From Tulasnella sp. 424 (lineage: Eukaryota; Basidiomycota; Agaricomycetes; Cantharellales; Tulasnellaceae), in contig WSUB01000048.1 in the NCBI GenBank assembly GCA_019633425.1, forward strand, positions 124,001 through 188,000: a stretch of 64,000 nucleotides of DNA, read 5' to 3'. The notes under the pieces are model-generated. The model searched no databases. It had not been told where the DNA came from and saw only the letters and a list, made by a program, of their open reading frames with translations. Positions 23,879-36,246 of the stretch are shown here, piece by piece (positions within the stretch are counted from its first letter, which is position 1; every line of letters begins with the position of its first letter). The translations under genes and the position numbers were made by a program.

Positions 23879-26800
23879 ATGAACCCAAGCTCAGACCCAA
23901 ACGTCCCCTTGATGGAATCGAGCTCACTCGTTCAACCTGGCCGACAATTCTTCTTGGCAGTAACAGAACTGGCGGGGTTCATAGAAATTCCTGAACAACC
24001 TACAATGACCGCTGGCTATGCAGATATCTATTGCGGGTTCTGGACAAACCCGAAAGGAGAGCGGCTTCAAGTAGCAGTCAAGCAACTGAGGACTATCCCG
24101 AAGAACAGACAGACTGAGCAGGAAGCGCTGAAGAGGAGAGTAGATATGGTGGGTATTTTGAGTTATGTGTATTTAGTGTGGTACGTCTCAACGTTTGCTT
24201 GTTTACAGCGTCTCAAACGAGAAGTTTTCGTTTGGAGTCGAACAAAACACCCAAACCTTCATCCCCTACTCGGATTTCGTTCGCACCCCCAGCCGCAGCT
24301 CATTAGCCCTTGGTGCAACCACGGAAATTTAACAGACTACTTACGGGCAAATCCTAGCCTCGCCCGATGCGACAAGCTTCGATTGGTGCGACGCCTTCCA
24401 AATTATCTTCTCTCCTTCGGTCCTTGTTCACGGTATCCTACCAGATCTCCCAAACAGCTTGCGGCCTAGAGCATCTGCATTCGCGAACCCCCCCAATCTG
24501 CCATGCCGACATCAAGCCGGAAAATGTCCTGATCAACGACCGGCATGATCCCGCGCTTTCCGACTTCGGCCTGAGTCGAGTTGTCCAGGACGCCAAGAGT
24601 GGCTTCACAACCAGCGTATCGGTAAAAGGAACTTGGAAGTATATGGCCAACGAAGTTTCCACTGGCCAGGAGCCGAACCTGGAGTCCGACGTATATGCTT
24701 TTGGTGGCCTCATTTTAACTGTGAGTATGTGCAAGTGAGCAATAGGGAAATTTCACGAGCCAGCACGTTTCGCTAGGTCATGAGTGGAAAACCACCATTT
24801 GACGGCCTGCTGGATCACGTCATTCTCCGCCGTTTGATGGAAGACCGACCACCTATTCCAAAGGACCACCCGAACCTACCGCCCAATGATCCTCTCTGGA
24901 ACCTTACGCGCCGTTGCTGGAAGAAGGATCCCGCTGCTCGACCCACGATGCGGGAGGTACTGGAGGTACGCCGTCGTGACAGTCCATTCCGACCCGGATA
25001 GTGAAAAATCACATTTGTTTTACGTAGTCGTTGGGACAAACTATCCACGAAGAGTCTAATCAGCTGTCAGGACTCAACCCTGGGTCTATTCCTGACGACG
25101 GCGCCCGCGAACCCTGGGACATGGATCTCGATGTAAGCCACATACATCATTGGAACTCCATCTAAATCGGCCCTCTAGATTCCAGGTGCCCTGCAACACG
25201 GAGGAAACTTGCCCTTACTCCCCGCTGATCCTGTCCGCGCGGGGTCCTCGGCATTAGGCGTACCTGTGGCGAACATAATGCATACTACGATGCGTAGAGA
25301 ATCATTACACACCACTCGCAAGACATTGAAAAATGTGCAATTACACTCAAAAATCATTCCGGTTCTTGGAAAATATATTGAAGCCGTCGCGGGGGTAGGG
25401 CTAAGCCTGGTGGAGATTGCTGAGGTGGAGTCAATGGTTTTGCTTTCGTCTGTTGTTGCCGCTAAAGTTCCCTGTTTAGGCGATGAACAAAAGCGAAAAC
25501 GTGTTAAACAGTCTGGAGCTCAACCCGTGGAAGTTGGCTAAGTATCTTCAAGACTTGGGGGAACAGTTGAGGCAGCATCGAGGCGGTGGTATAGGTGCTC
25601 GTGTTACTGATATACGGGAGTACGTGGGATCCGGTATCTCTGTAGTTTGATATCAGAGCTCTAAAGCCCTCTCCAGGGAGCTTGAATGGGTGCAAGGGAA
25701 GATCAAAGAACGGGATTCCTTCAGAATCGGCCGGAATAAGTTTTCTTCGTCCAACCCTACAAGCCAAGAACGGTGTCAAGGAACGATCAATAAGGTGTTG
25801 GAGGAAGTCCAGGTCCGTTATGCCCATCATCGCCAATGGCCCTGGCTAATATCTGGTAATTTTAGCTCCTCGTCACTCTGGACACTACTGTTCTTCTGGC
25901 TGAATTCGGTAGGCAACGTAATCTTACATTTAGAGGCCTTAGGAAAGCTAACACACGTTTATGTCTAGGAAACGCCGGAATTCAAGAGCAAACCCGTTCT
26001 CTACTTGATCGCCTGGGAGATGGAAATTACGGAGCACAGGGGAATGCCGTCGGGGATGCCGTTTGCTTGCGGGGAACCAGGGTTGACATTCTGGAGCGGA
26101 TTGATAGGTGGATAAGGGATACATCCACCCCCGATCGGGTGTTCTGGATCCGTGGGATGGCTGGGCGAGGCAAATCCACCATCGCGTCCACAGTGGCTCA
26201 CAACTGGCAATCCCGAGCGTCCTGTGCCATCTTCCACTTCCGTCGAGGCCACGATACGCTGAACGCGCGTGTTTTCTGTGCTCTCGCAAGGCAACTTGGA
26301 AGCAGCTTGATCCCGGAGGTCAGGAATGGGGTCCTGGAAAGTGTGCAACAAAACGGGGACATCGCAGACCAACGACTCAACGTCCAGTTTGAGACCCTCT
26401 TTGTCGTACCCCTTTCAAAGCTCACACATCACCCTCACACTATCCTCATTGTTGTCGATGCCCTTGACGAATCTCAAAATCCCAAAGATGTCGTCGATTT
26501 CGTGAAGCTCATTGACCAACACTCGTCGTTACTTCCCACCAACGTCAAATTCCTTCTCACCTGTCGTCCAGAGGCCCAACTACTTCGTGCGCTTGAACCA
26601 AGGAGGTGGCTAGTAGAAGATCTCGACTCGTCAGTTAATGTGGTGGACGACCTCGCACGGTTCATCAAGCAAGGTTGCACGCAGATTCGGGAAGACCATG
26701 GTCTCTCAGACGACTGGCCTGCATCCAGTGACATCAAAAGCTTGGTGGACATGTCCCAAGGCTTATTTCAATGGGCCCGAACCGTCATCACGTACATTGG

Positions 26801-29777
26801 AAATGGATCGCCTGTAAATCGACTACGCGATTTGCTCAAGCGACCCTCGACATGGAATGGGCTCGACGAGCTGTACCACCAGATCCTTTCAAAAGCGTTT
26901 GATAATGTCAGGCCAGATGCAGCAAAGCAAGCGGTTCTGTACTCCGTCCTAGGAACCCTGGTTGTTGCGCCGTATCCTGTCTCCCTTGGTGTCATCGCTG
27001 CACTGTACGGTGACAACAGCATCTTCGAAGGGCTTGATCAAGAGAGTGTGATCGAGTATTTCCGCCAAGACATCCTCGCGGACCTCAGCTCCCTCCTCCT
27101 CATCCCCACTTCCCCCGTTGAATCTATGCACTTCATGCACACCTCCATTCGTGACCTTCTCACGAACGAGCAACGATGCAAGGAACGGGTCTACTATATC
27201 GATGTACGTCAGCATCATGAACGACTTGCAAGCCTATGCCTCAGCATAATGATTCGATGTCTGAAGAAGAATATCTGCAACCTGTCGGATCTCTCAAAGG
27301 CGAACTCGGAGGTTCAGGATCTTATAGAGCTAAAGGTGTCTCCGGCTATTCGTTACTGCAGCCGAGCTTGGTCCATTCATCTGACCGAGGGGACGGAGTG
27401 GTCGAAGCTGGTCACAGAGGGCCTCGATGGCCAACGAGCGGATTTCGAAAGATTCAGCAAGGAGAAGGTCCTGTACTGGCTTGACGTAATGAGTCTTATT
27501 GGAGGTACTACAGAGGCAATTGTGATCGCAAAACGCGTTTACTCATGGCTAACGGTGAGTCAACAGTCGAATTCAGTTTATAAATTCCAATGGGTGTGCT
27601 AAATCGACGGTCATAGCGATCTCAGGACGGGGCGATGTTCGATTCCGAGTCGCTGACCGAATTGTGGAACGATGCCCAGCGGTTCATCGTCGCATTTTGG
27701 GAGCCAATTTCCTTTGGAGCGCTTCATGTCTATGCTTCGGCACTTGCCCACTGCCCTCAGAGGACACAGCTATGGAAATGGTATGGGCGGCACGCCAAGA
27801 TTCGAACTGTGCGTGGTGTCCAGCCCTTAACATGGCCAGCTAATCTGTGGAGTAGAGGCATTGATGCTCTAGTGAATGCAATTGCATTTTCGCCAGACGG
27901 TGATGTTCTGGTATCCGGATCCAGGGACTGCACGATTCGATTGTGGGATGTCCAAACCGGGACGCCTTTGCGCCAGCCACTGACAGGCCACACCAGCGAC
28001 GTTGAGTCCGTCGCGTTCTCACCAGACGGCAAGGTTCTGGCATCCGGATCCGGGGACGGCACGATCCGATTATGGGATGCTCAGACCGGGACGCCTTTGG
28101 GCCAGCCACTGACAGGCTACAACGACTCCGTTGAATCCATCGCGTTCTCACCAGACGGCAAGGTTCTGGCATCCGGATCCGGGGACGGCACGATCCGATT
28201 ATGGGATGCTCAGACAGGGACGCCTTTGTGCCAGCCACTGACAGGCCACGACGACCTCGTTAATTCCGTCGCATTCTCGCCAAACGGCAAGGTTCTGGCA
28301 TCCGGATCCTGGGACGGCACGATTCAATTGTGGGATGTTCAGACCGGTATGTCTTCTGACCAGCCACTGACCGACCATGATTCCAGCGCTTGTTCCGTCG
28401 CGTTGTCACCAGACGGCAAGCTTCTGGCATCCGCCGGATTCCGCGACCGCACAATTCGATTATGGGAACCTCAGACCGGAACGCCTTTGGGCCAGCCACT
28501 GACAGGCCACGACTTCTGGGTTCAGTCCGTCGCGTTCTCACCGGACGGCAAGGTCCTGGCATCCGGATCCGCGGACCACACGATTCGATTGTGGGACGCT
28601 CAGACCGGGACGCCTTTGGGCCAGCCACTGACAGGCTACAACGACTCCGTTGAATCCATCGCGTTCTCACCAGACGGCAAGGTTCTGGCATCCGGATCCG
28701 GGGACCGCACGATTCGATTGTGGGATGCTCAGACCGGGACGCCTTTGGGCCAGCCGCTGACAGGCCACCACGACTGCGTTGAGTCCGTCGCATTCTCGCC
28801 AGACGGCAAGGTTCTGGCATCCGGATCCTGGGACGGCACGATTCGATTGTGGGATGTTCAGACCGGTATGTCTTCTGACCAGCCACTGACCGACCATGAT
28901 NNNNNNNNNNNNNNNNNNNNNNNNNNNNNNNNNNNNNNNNNNNNNNNNNNNNNNNNNNNNNNNNNNNNNNNNNNNNNNNNNNNNNNNNNNNNNNNNNNNN
29001 GATCCTGGGACGGCACGATTCGATTGTGGGATGTTCAGACCGGTATGTCTTCTGACCAGCCACTGACCGACCATGATACCATCCTTTGGCCCGTCGCGTT
29101 CTCACCAGACGGCAAGGTTCTGGTATCCGGATCCGAGGACCGCATGACTCGATTGTGGGATGCTCAGACCGAGATGTCTTTTGACCAGCCACGGGCCCGC
29201 CATGGTGGCTGCAATCGGTCCGTCACGTTGTCACCAGACGGCAAGGTTCTGGCATCCGTATCCGAGGACGGCACGATTCGATTGTGGGATGCTCAGACTG
29301 GGACGCCTTTGGGCCAGCCACTGACAGGCCACAACAAGTACGTTGTGTCCCTCACGTTCTCACCAGACGGCAAGGTTCTGGTATCCAAATCAACTAACGG
29401 CACGAGTCATTTCTGGGATGCTCAAATCGGGACGACTTTAGGTCAGCCACTGGAGGGTTTCAACTGCATAGCCTCCTTCGTTTCCATTCAACGTGCAGGT
29501 ACGTTCGTTGCAATCCATGCTACTGACGAGTGTTTTATCACAGCTCATAATCTTTTTTTTTTCAGATCCGCACGGGCCTCCGAGTCGTGGATACTATACT
29601 CTACACTATGAGGATCATTGGGTGAAATTATCCTCTTCTCGCTTGTTATGGGTTCCCTCTCAGTACTGGCCCGAAATAGAGAATGAACGGGATCCACAGG
29701 TACTTCTTGTTAATGGAACCCTTTTCATCGTCTTCCAGGGGGAGCTTTCTATCTTCGATGTATCGCATGCACTCTAG
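23879..29777 (+). CDS. Kinase-NACHT-WD40 NLR receptor 1
   Basis: Predicted 1753-residue STAND receptor. Twelve exons stay in phase: 23879-24148, 24209-24385, 24445-24720, 24777-24965, 25028-25132, 25179-25424, 25480-25619, 25677-25812, 25866-25908, 25969-27554, 27617-29498, 29566-29777. Order: protein kinase (1-304; AVK lysine, HADIKPEN, DFG), linker and helical segment (about 340-530), NACHT (Walker A GMAGRGKS, Walker B LIVVDALDES), winged-helix-like region, then at least 12 WD40 repeats and a short conserved tail with DHWVKLSSSR. Fungal NACHT-WD40 proteins are known in heterokaryon incompatibility and non-self recognition; the ligand here is unknown. Exon structure matches copy 2. A 100-N gap lies in the WD40 array, so repeat number is uncertain. 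Splitting into a kinase gene and an NLR gene is possible but no start or stop forces it. Confidence 0.83.
27860..29475 (+). repeat. WD40-encoding array of NLR 1, 129-bp period
   Basis: About 12 readable units of 43 residues (consensus SVAFSPDGKVLASGS.DGTI, then RLWDAQTGTPLGQPLTGHD). This array uses Ile in GTIRLWD and often ES before VAF, unlike the array of NLR 2, so units are more alike within an array than between arrays. A final degenerate unit leads to the last intron. Confidence 0.9.
28901..29000. other. Assembly gap of 100 N
   Basis: Exactly 100 N. The 77 bases before it (28824-28900) and the 77 after it (29001-29077) are identical, so the assembler failed inside near-identical repeats. 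True length, probably a multiple of the 129-bp period, is unknown. Confidence 0.99.
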
Positions 29778-31926
29778 CTTCAATGTATTCCTTGCATGCC
29801 ATATACGTGGCCCGTTCTGACCCGCATTGACAAAGATTTGAGAGCAATTGGTTCCGTGCCTTCCAGAGGGAACGGTCAGGTTGGAAGACGCACATCAGAC
29901 GAACGGTCGTGACCAATTTCTCATTTCATCGTAGCAAGGTATTTGCGTTCTCTTAGCAAGCGACCTCTAACTTATTTGATCTGTGGCTTGCAAACGGCGT
30001 TGTAATGTCCTTATACGATAATACGTGGACGCGTGCAACATGCCAGTATCAGAGACAAAAAGCGAGACGAAGGGTAAAGATGCACGTTCCAAAATAAAGC
30101 AAACGCGCTGGCGGAGCACAAGACCCCTGCATACGACTCCATCACCGAGCCTAATAACCTCGCATCCTTTACCTTTCCATCCTCATACGCTCTTAAACTC
30201 TGTCAAATCGTCGAACCTCTTCCTACATCGTTCGTCGTCGTCGCAGAGACTCGATTGGAACAACGGATTTCTTGGCGCTCGATGTTCACCCAGAACAAAT
30301 CTTGTCGTGTCATGTCCGAGAAGGCTGGCCACCTTGACTGAAGACGGATGGTTACTTGTCGGTTTCGGACGTGGATTTTAGTTTGCTTCTTGCAGCATCA
30401 TCTTCGGCAACGTCTTCCACAGTTGCAGCGGATTGCCCGAGCTGACTGGATCCCACAATAGCCAGCGCATCATCCTTCACGAGAGGCTTGAAAGTCGGTC
30501 TCGCAGACGACCGCATCGGAAAACACTCCCCACTCCCAAGTATAATCCGGCAGTAACGTCAAGAAATTCGCCGCATTCAGAATCGTAACTTGAACATGCA
30601 GAAGGGTGGAACCACCTCGAAGGTATGGGAAGTTTCTTTTTTGCAGCAGTAGATGCGAGGTTGATGGCAGTGGGGAGGATGAAGGGAAAGGGCGGGAAGA
30701 TTCATGGTTTGGTTGCGGTATGGAGATTCCTTGATCTTCATGCTCTGGCATCCTGCCAACCTCGTCCGATTCCTCTCCTGCAGCTTCAGAGTTATGACAC
30801 CTAGCCGTATAAAACACAAAGGTTTTTTCGAAGGACAACTTCGGCAGCTGCGTAGCTTCCCCATCCAGAAGCTTCTGCTGCGTCTTTCGATTCACCGTCC
30901 GCCATGTTGCTGGGCCGGAGCTCTTCATATAGTGGAGGAGATCCTTCGATTTCTTCGCTCGGTTTATTATTGTGTTAGGAGCGTTGGTGGTGAACGGTCT
31001 GAGCTTTGCTGAGAGAGGAGGTGGAGGCGGTGAAGCCCGTGTCTTGAGCTGGAAGCTTTGGTTCAGATTGTTAAGGAGATTGTGAATCAAGGTTGAGAGT
31101 AGTTACATTAGCGCCGAGCTCCTGTGATGAGGGGAATGCAGGCGACGTTCTTCCTGGAGCGGAAGTAGTACGTGGTGATGGCACTTGGTGGCAAGATGTT
31201 GTCAAGGTAGCAGAAAAGTCGGTTAGATCAAAACATCCTTTTAGAGACAGTGAATAAAACTCAGTTAGTTCAGTCATACACACTAGAACATATCCGGACC
31301 AGAGTAACCTTTGTCTGTGAGGATGCAGCGTTAAAGTCGGACTTGAATTCCCGGTTGGCGTCAGGGGGTCCCCACATCTAGTGGCCTTGAGTTGCTGTTG
31401 AGCATTGCTGTTGCCCACATTATTTGCCAGTAGATGCCTAGGAGACATAGTTGTAATGTCAGTAATCGGACAGAGACTAGGCAACAAATCCATATTTGTG
31501 GTCTGTGTGAAGTTGCAAACCAGACCAACCAACCTGAGTAGGACCCACTACGTTCCTCGTCATAAACTCCTCCATGGCCTCAGGGACAAAACCCCCTTCT
31601 CACGAATCTCTGATATTTATCGGATAAGGGATTGATTTGCGGTTGACAAGGACGCTGACAACCTTTTGACTGATCGCAGGACCTGTCATTTGCCAAGCCA
31701 AACATAGAGTGGAGAACACGCAAGCTCTCGGTTTGCTGGTTGTTTCGTTTGATGTGTTTGATGACTATTACACACAGCTTTTTGCACGTGACTTTTCCGC
31801 GCCACGTTCTACTTTCTTATCTCCTGTTTTCGCTTCCCTACATCGGCGACCGATTTCTCCACCACCATTCCACCAATTCACTTCAAACTTTGTAGATCAC
31901 CTCTTATATGTAATAGCCAGCGCCTA
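29778..31926. repeat. NLR 3' flank and decayed block A, copy 1
   Basis: 29778-30130 is the NLR-family 3' flank. 30120-31750 matches 34140-35770 and partly 55870-56600. On the minus strand all three copies read a related piece (here FVFYTARCHNSEAAGEESDE near 30775-30835), framed by different stops, so an ancestral minus-strand gene is likely. The open frame 30470-31090 is the longest here, but its ends are not conserved in the others. Family not recognised. Nothing further is seen up to 31926. Confidence 0.5.
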
Positions 31927-33825
31927 AGGTCTCTCAGAAAACTGGCCTGCATCCAGTGACATCAAAAGCTTGGCGGATATGCCACAAGGCTTATTTCAAT
32001 AGGCCCGAACCGTCATCACGTACATTGGAAACGGGTCGCCTGCGAATCGACTACGGGATTTGCTCAAGCGACCGTCGACATGGAATGGGCTCGACGAGCT
32101 GTACCACCAGATCCTTTCAAAGCAGTTCGATAACATCAGGCTTGATGGAACGAAGCAAGCGGTTCTGTACTCCATACTAGGGACCCTGGTCGTTGCGCCG
32201 TATCCTGTCTCCCTTGATGTCATTGCTGCACTGTACGGGGACAAAAGCATCTTCGAAGGGCTTAATCAAGAGAGTGTAATCGAGTATCTACGCCAAGACA
32301 TTCTTGCAGACCTCAACTCCCTCCTCCTCATCCCCACTTCACCCATTGAATCCACACACTTCATGCACACCTCCATTCGTGACCTTCTCATTAACGAGCA
32401 GCGATGCCAGGAACGGGTCTATTATATCGATGTGCATCAGCACCATGGGCGACTTGCAAGCTTATGCCTTAGCGTAATGGTTCGATGTCTGAAGGAGAAT
32501 ATCTGCAACCTGTCGGACCTCTCGAAGGCGAACTCAGAGGTTCAGGATGTTATCGAATGGGAGGTGTCCCCGGTTATTCGTTACTGCAGTCGAGCTTGGT
32601 CAATTCATTTGACAGACGGGGCGGAGTGGTCGAAGCTGGTCACAGAGGGGCTCGATGGCCAACGAGCGGATTTCGAAAGATTCAGCAGGGAGAAGCTCCT
32701 GTACTGGCTCGAAGTAATGAGTCTGATTAGAGGTACTACCGAGGCAATTCTGATTGCAAGACGCGTGCACTCATGGCTCTTGGTGAGTCTGCCCGTCGAA
32801 TTCTGTCTCTGAATCCTACCCAGTGTGCTGAATAGACTGTCACAGCGATCTCATGATGGGGCGGCTTGACGGCTCCGTTTTGTCCGTCGCGTTCTCACCA
32901 GACGGCAAGGTTCTGGCATCCGGATCCGACGACTACACGATTCGATTGTGGGATGCTCAGACCTGGACGCCTTTGGGTCAGCCACTGACGGGCCATGACG
33001 GCTCCGTTGAGTCCGTCGCGTTCTCACCAGACGGCAAGGTTCTGGCATCCGGATCGATATCCAATGATTACACGATTCGATTGTTGGATCCTCAGACCGG
33101 GACGTCTTTGAGCCAGCCACTGACAGGCCATCATAACTTCGTTTGTTCTGTCGCGTTCTCACCAGACGGCAAGGTTCTGGCATCCGGATCCGAAGACTGC
33201 ACGGTTCGATTGTGGGATGCTCAGACCTGGGCGCCTTTGGGCCAGCCACTAACGGGCCACAACGGCTCCGCTTTGCCCGTCGCGTTCTCATCAGACGGCA
33301 AGGTTCTGGCATCCGGATCCGAAGACTACACGATTCGATTGTGGGATTCTCAGACCGGGACGCCTTTGGGACAGCTACTGAAAGGAGAGCGCAACCCCTT
33401 GTGGTCCGTTGCGTTCTCACCAGATGGCCGGGTTCTAGCATCAGGATTCGGCGACTGCACGATTCGATTGTGGGATGCCAAGACCTGGGCGCCTTTGGGC
33501 CAACCCCTGCAGGGTTTCAACCGCATCCCGTCCTTCATTTCCATTCCACATGCAGGTATATTCGTTGCAATCCATGCTACCAATGAGTGTTTTATCACAG
33601 CTCATAATATCCTTCTTTTCAGATATGCAAGAGCCCCCGACCCTTAGATACTATATCCTAAACATTGGGGATCATTGGGTGAAATTATCCTCTTCTCGCT
33701 TGTTCTGGTTTCCTTCTGAGTACTGGTACTACGACCCATTTCCGACAGTACTTCTTATAAATGTAACCCTTGTCATCATCTACAACGAGGCGCTGTCTAT
33801 CTTTGATGTCTCGTATGCGCTCTAG
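31927..33825 (+). pseudogene. Truncated NACHT-WD40 pseudogene
   Basis: Begins abruptly in the middle of the NACHT region at the position matching 26700 and 52672; kinase, helical part and Walker motifs are absent. A TGG codon of the other copies is TAG at about 32000. The exon continues to 32779, then a 66-nt intron. After the acceptor the RSxDG segment is joined directly to a WD40 unit, deleting the whole linker and first repeats and causing an immediate TGA in that frame. Five WD40 units and the usual last intron and tail follow, stop at 33825. The WD part is open and well conserved, so decay is recent or a short WD40-only product is made. Confidence 0.82.
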
Positions 33826-36246
33826 TTTGAATGAATTCCTTGTGTGCTAGATACGTGGTGTGTTCTAACCCTGATTAGAGAACTTTTGAGGGACAATCCG
33901 TTCCGTGCCTTCAGAAGGCAATGGTCAGGTTGGAAGACGGACATCAGAGGAAGGGTCGTGCCCTACGCCTCACCTCATGGCGGAGGTGATGCTCCGGTGG
34001 CGCTTTCACGCTGTGCCGTCATCGGAGTAAAGCTGTCGTGGGGGAAGACTTGGCTTGTAGAGCGATCAACGCATACAAGGCAGAACGAGAACATCGATAA
34101 GCACTCTCCCACCTCGCAAGAGCACAGAGCACCTATCCTCCCCACTTCATGACGGACCGCTCCCAACAACATCCGGATCAGCCAACAGCTTCACGTACTT
34201 CACCTTCCCATCATCTAGCCACCGCCAACTCTCCAGGTCGTCAAACCTCCTCCTACGTCCTTCGTCGTCGTCGGATAGACTCGTTTGGACCAAAGAGTTT
34301 CTTGGCCCTCGATGTTGACCCAGAACAAATCTCGTTCCGTTGCGTGCGGGCAGAGCTGGCCACCTCGATCGAAGGCGGACGGTGACTTGTCGTTTTTCGG
34401 ACGCGGATGAAGGTTTGCTTTTCGCGACGTCATCCTCGACGACGTCTTCCGCAAGTCGTAACAGATCGCCCGAGGTGACTGGGTCCCACATTAACCACCG
34501 CATCATCCTTCAAGAGAGGCTTGAAAAATCGGTTTTGAATACGACCGAGTCGAAAAAACGCTCTCCGCTCTCAAGTATAATCCACGGCGACAGTCGAAAA
34601 ATCCCCCGTATTCGGGATTGTGACTTGCATCTCCGGAGAGATGAAACCACCTCAAATGTATGGGTGTTACTTTCTAGTAGCGGAAGATGTGAGGTCGACG
34701 GCGGTGAGAAGGATGAAGGGAAAGGGTGAGACGATTCATGGCCTTGTTGCGGTGTGAAGATTCGTTGGGCTTGATGCCCTGATGTCCTGCCGACCTCGTC
34801 CGATTTCCCCCAAGCAGCTTCAGCGTTATGACACCCAGTCATATCGAACACAACGTATTTCCCATAAGCAATCTCCGGCGGCTGCGTAATTTCCTTATCC
34901 AAAGCCTCCACAGGACCCTTTAACCCCCCGTCCGCCATGTTGCTGGGCGACAACCCCTCCCCATCGTCAAGAAGATCCCTCGCTTGCTCCGCTTAGTCTG
35001 TTGCAGTATGGGAAGCGTTGGTTATGATTGGTTTAGAAAGTTCGAAGGTGGCGGTTAAAATGGTCTTGGGTTTACTGAGAGAGGGGGTTGAGGCGCAGAC
35101 GGTGAAGCCTGTCTTGAGCTGGACGTTCTGGTCCGGACTGTTCAGGTGATTGACAATCAAGGCTTATAGTAGTTCCATGGGCGCCGAGCTCCTGTGATGA
35201 AGGAGATGCAAGCGACGTGTTCCCTGCTGCGGGAGGAGGACTTGGTAGCTGGATGCTGTTGAGGTCGAGGAAAAGTCCGCTCGATCGAAACCCCTTTTCA
35301 GAAAGAGTGAAGATCACTCGGTTAGCTCAGACATATCCACCTGGACTGGGCTAACCTTTGAATGTGAGGCTACAGCGTAAAGCGTTCTGGTCTTCTTCGG
35401 GGTTGGCCTGGGTTGGCTCCATGGTAATCGTCAGGGCTCCGAGGCATCCAGCGGCCCGCGGGTTCACTACCATGTACCTATGAGACATAGTCATAGTGTC
35501 AGTAACGAGACAGAGACTAGGTACCGAGTGCATGATTGTGGTCTGGACAAAGTTACAAACTGGACCGACCGAGCTGAGTGGGACCCAATACATTCTTCAT
35601 GAACTCCTCCGGAGCATACTCCTTGGTATCGCAGATAAGAACGCTTCTCTTGTGTTGTTTTCGATCTTCATCGAAGAAGGGATGGGTTCGCCGTTGACAG
35701 GGACGCTCGCGACTTTTTCGTCTGGTCGGAGGGCCTGCCATTTGCCGAGTCGAACATGGAGAGCACGCGTTCGCAGGTCGATGCGTTTTACAGCTACAAC
35801 GTTGATTGCGCCTACGAGGGTTGAGGCATTGATTGGAGGCTGACTGGTGGAGTGTGACCCTTGTTAATACCGCAACACAAGTACGTGACGTCACATTCCC
35901 TATCAGAAGTCACGCAAAAAAAGGCGCACATCGTCAACTTCGTACATGGGGCAAGCGGAATCCAAACGACGTCCCCTTCGTGCGTCTGATGCTATATACA
36001 TCCCTTTCACCACACATCGCTCCTCTGCTAATATTAATGTTGTGTCCCTTGTGTAGTGCACGGACGTGAAGGGTCCCACCTTTTCGCCATTTCCCCAGAC
36101 AGCGACAGCTCAAGACTCTTCCGTCCCTCTCCATCCCCCCTCAAAAGTTCCTCTTTTCCCCCTTCCACTCCTTTTCTCTCATCCCTCACGACGTTACTTC
36201 CACCACCAACATCGATACAACCATTTCCAGGGACCTCGCCCAGCAC
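33826..36246. repeat. NLR 3' flank, decayed block A copy 2, MscS upstream region
   Basis: 33830-33960 is NLR 3' flank. 34140-35770 is block A copy 2; its minus strand reads VVFDMTGCHNAEAAWGKSDE, and further down a 119-codon frame (34147-34506) with a charged C-terminal end. A 1-bp difference from the 56-kb copy breaks the join between them. 35690-35990 matches 13010-13380, with TGACGTCA at 35886-35893. 36060-36246 matches the MscS leader. No intact gene supported. Confidence 0.5.

Larger units (their letters stand above)
13010..29950. repeat. Segmental duplication, copy 1
   Basis: Collinear with 38560-55870: RCC1-like block, Ser/Pro gene, WW gene, esterase, ATP-grasp, kinase-NLR, all in the same order and orientation. 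The MscS pair (5401 and 36247) extends it to the left, with the kinase-TPR gene and NLR tail lying inside the copy-1 interval only. The first block (13010-13380) has moved: it pairs with 35690-35990, before the MscS copy. Confidence 0.9.

Noticed and set aside
25179..25541. A separate small gene starting near 25209 or 51239 between kinase and NACHT
   Set aside because: These frames run through inferred introns; only the spliced reading stays open in both copies and links phase-compatible exons.
28260..29192. Long antisense frames over the WD40 arrays (also 54369-55307 and 32851-33441)
   Set aside because: Same artefact: repeat-borne antisense frames rich in Arg and Ser with a period of 43. 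They do not encode known repeats.
30025..30381. Plus-strand 118-codon frame as a gene
   Set aside because: The paralogous block at 34149 is not open in the same frame, and the minus strand is the better conserved one.
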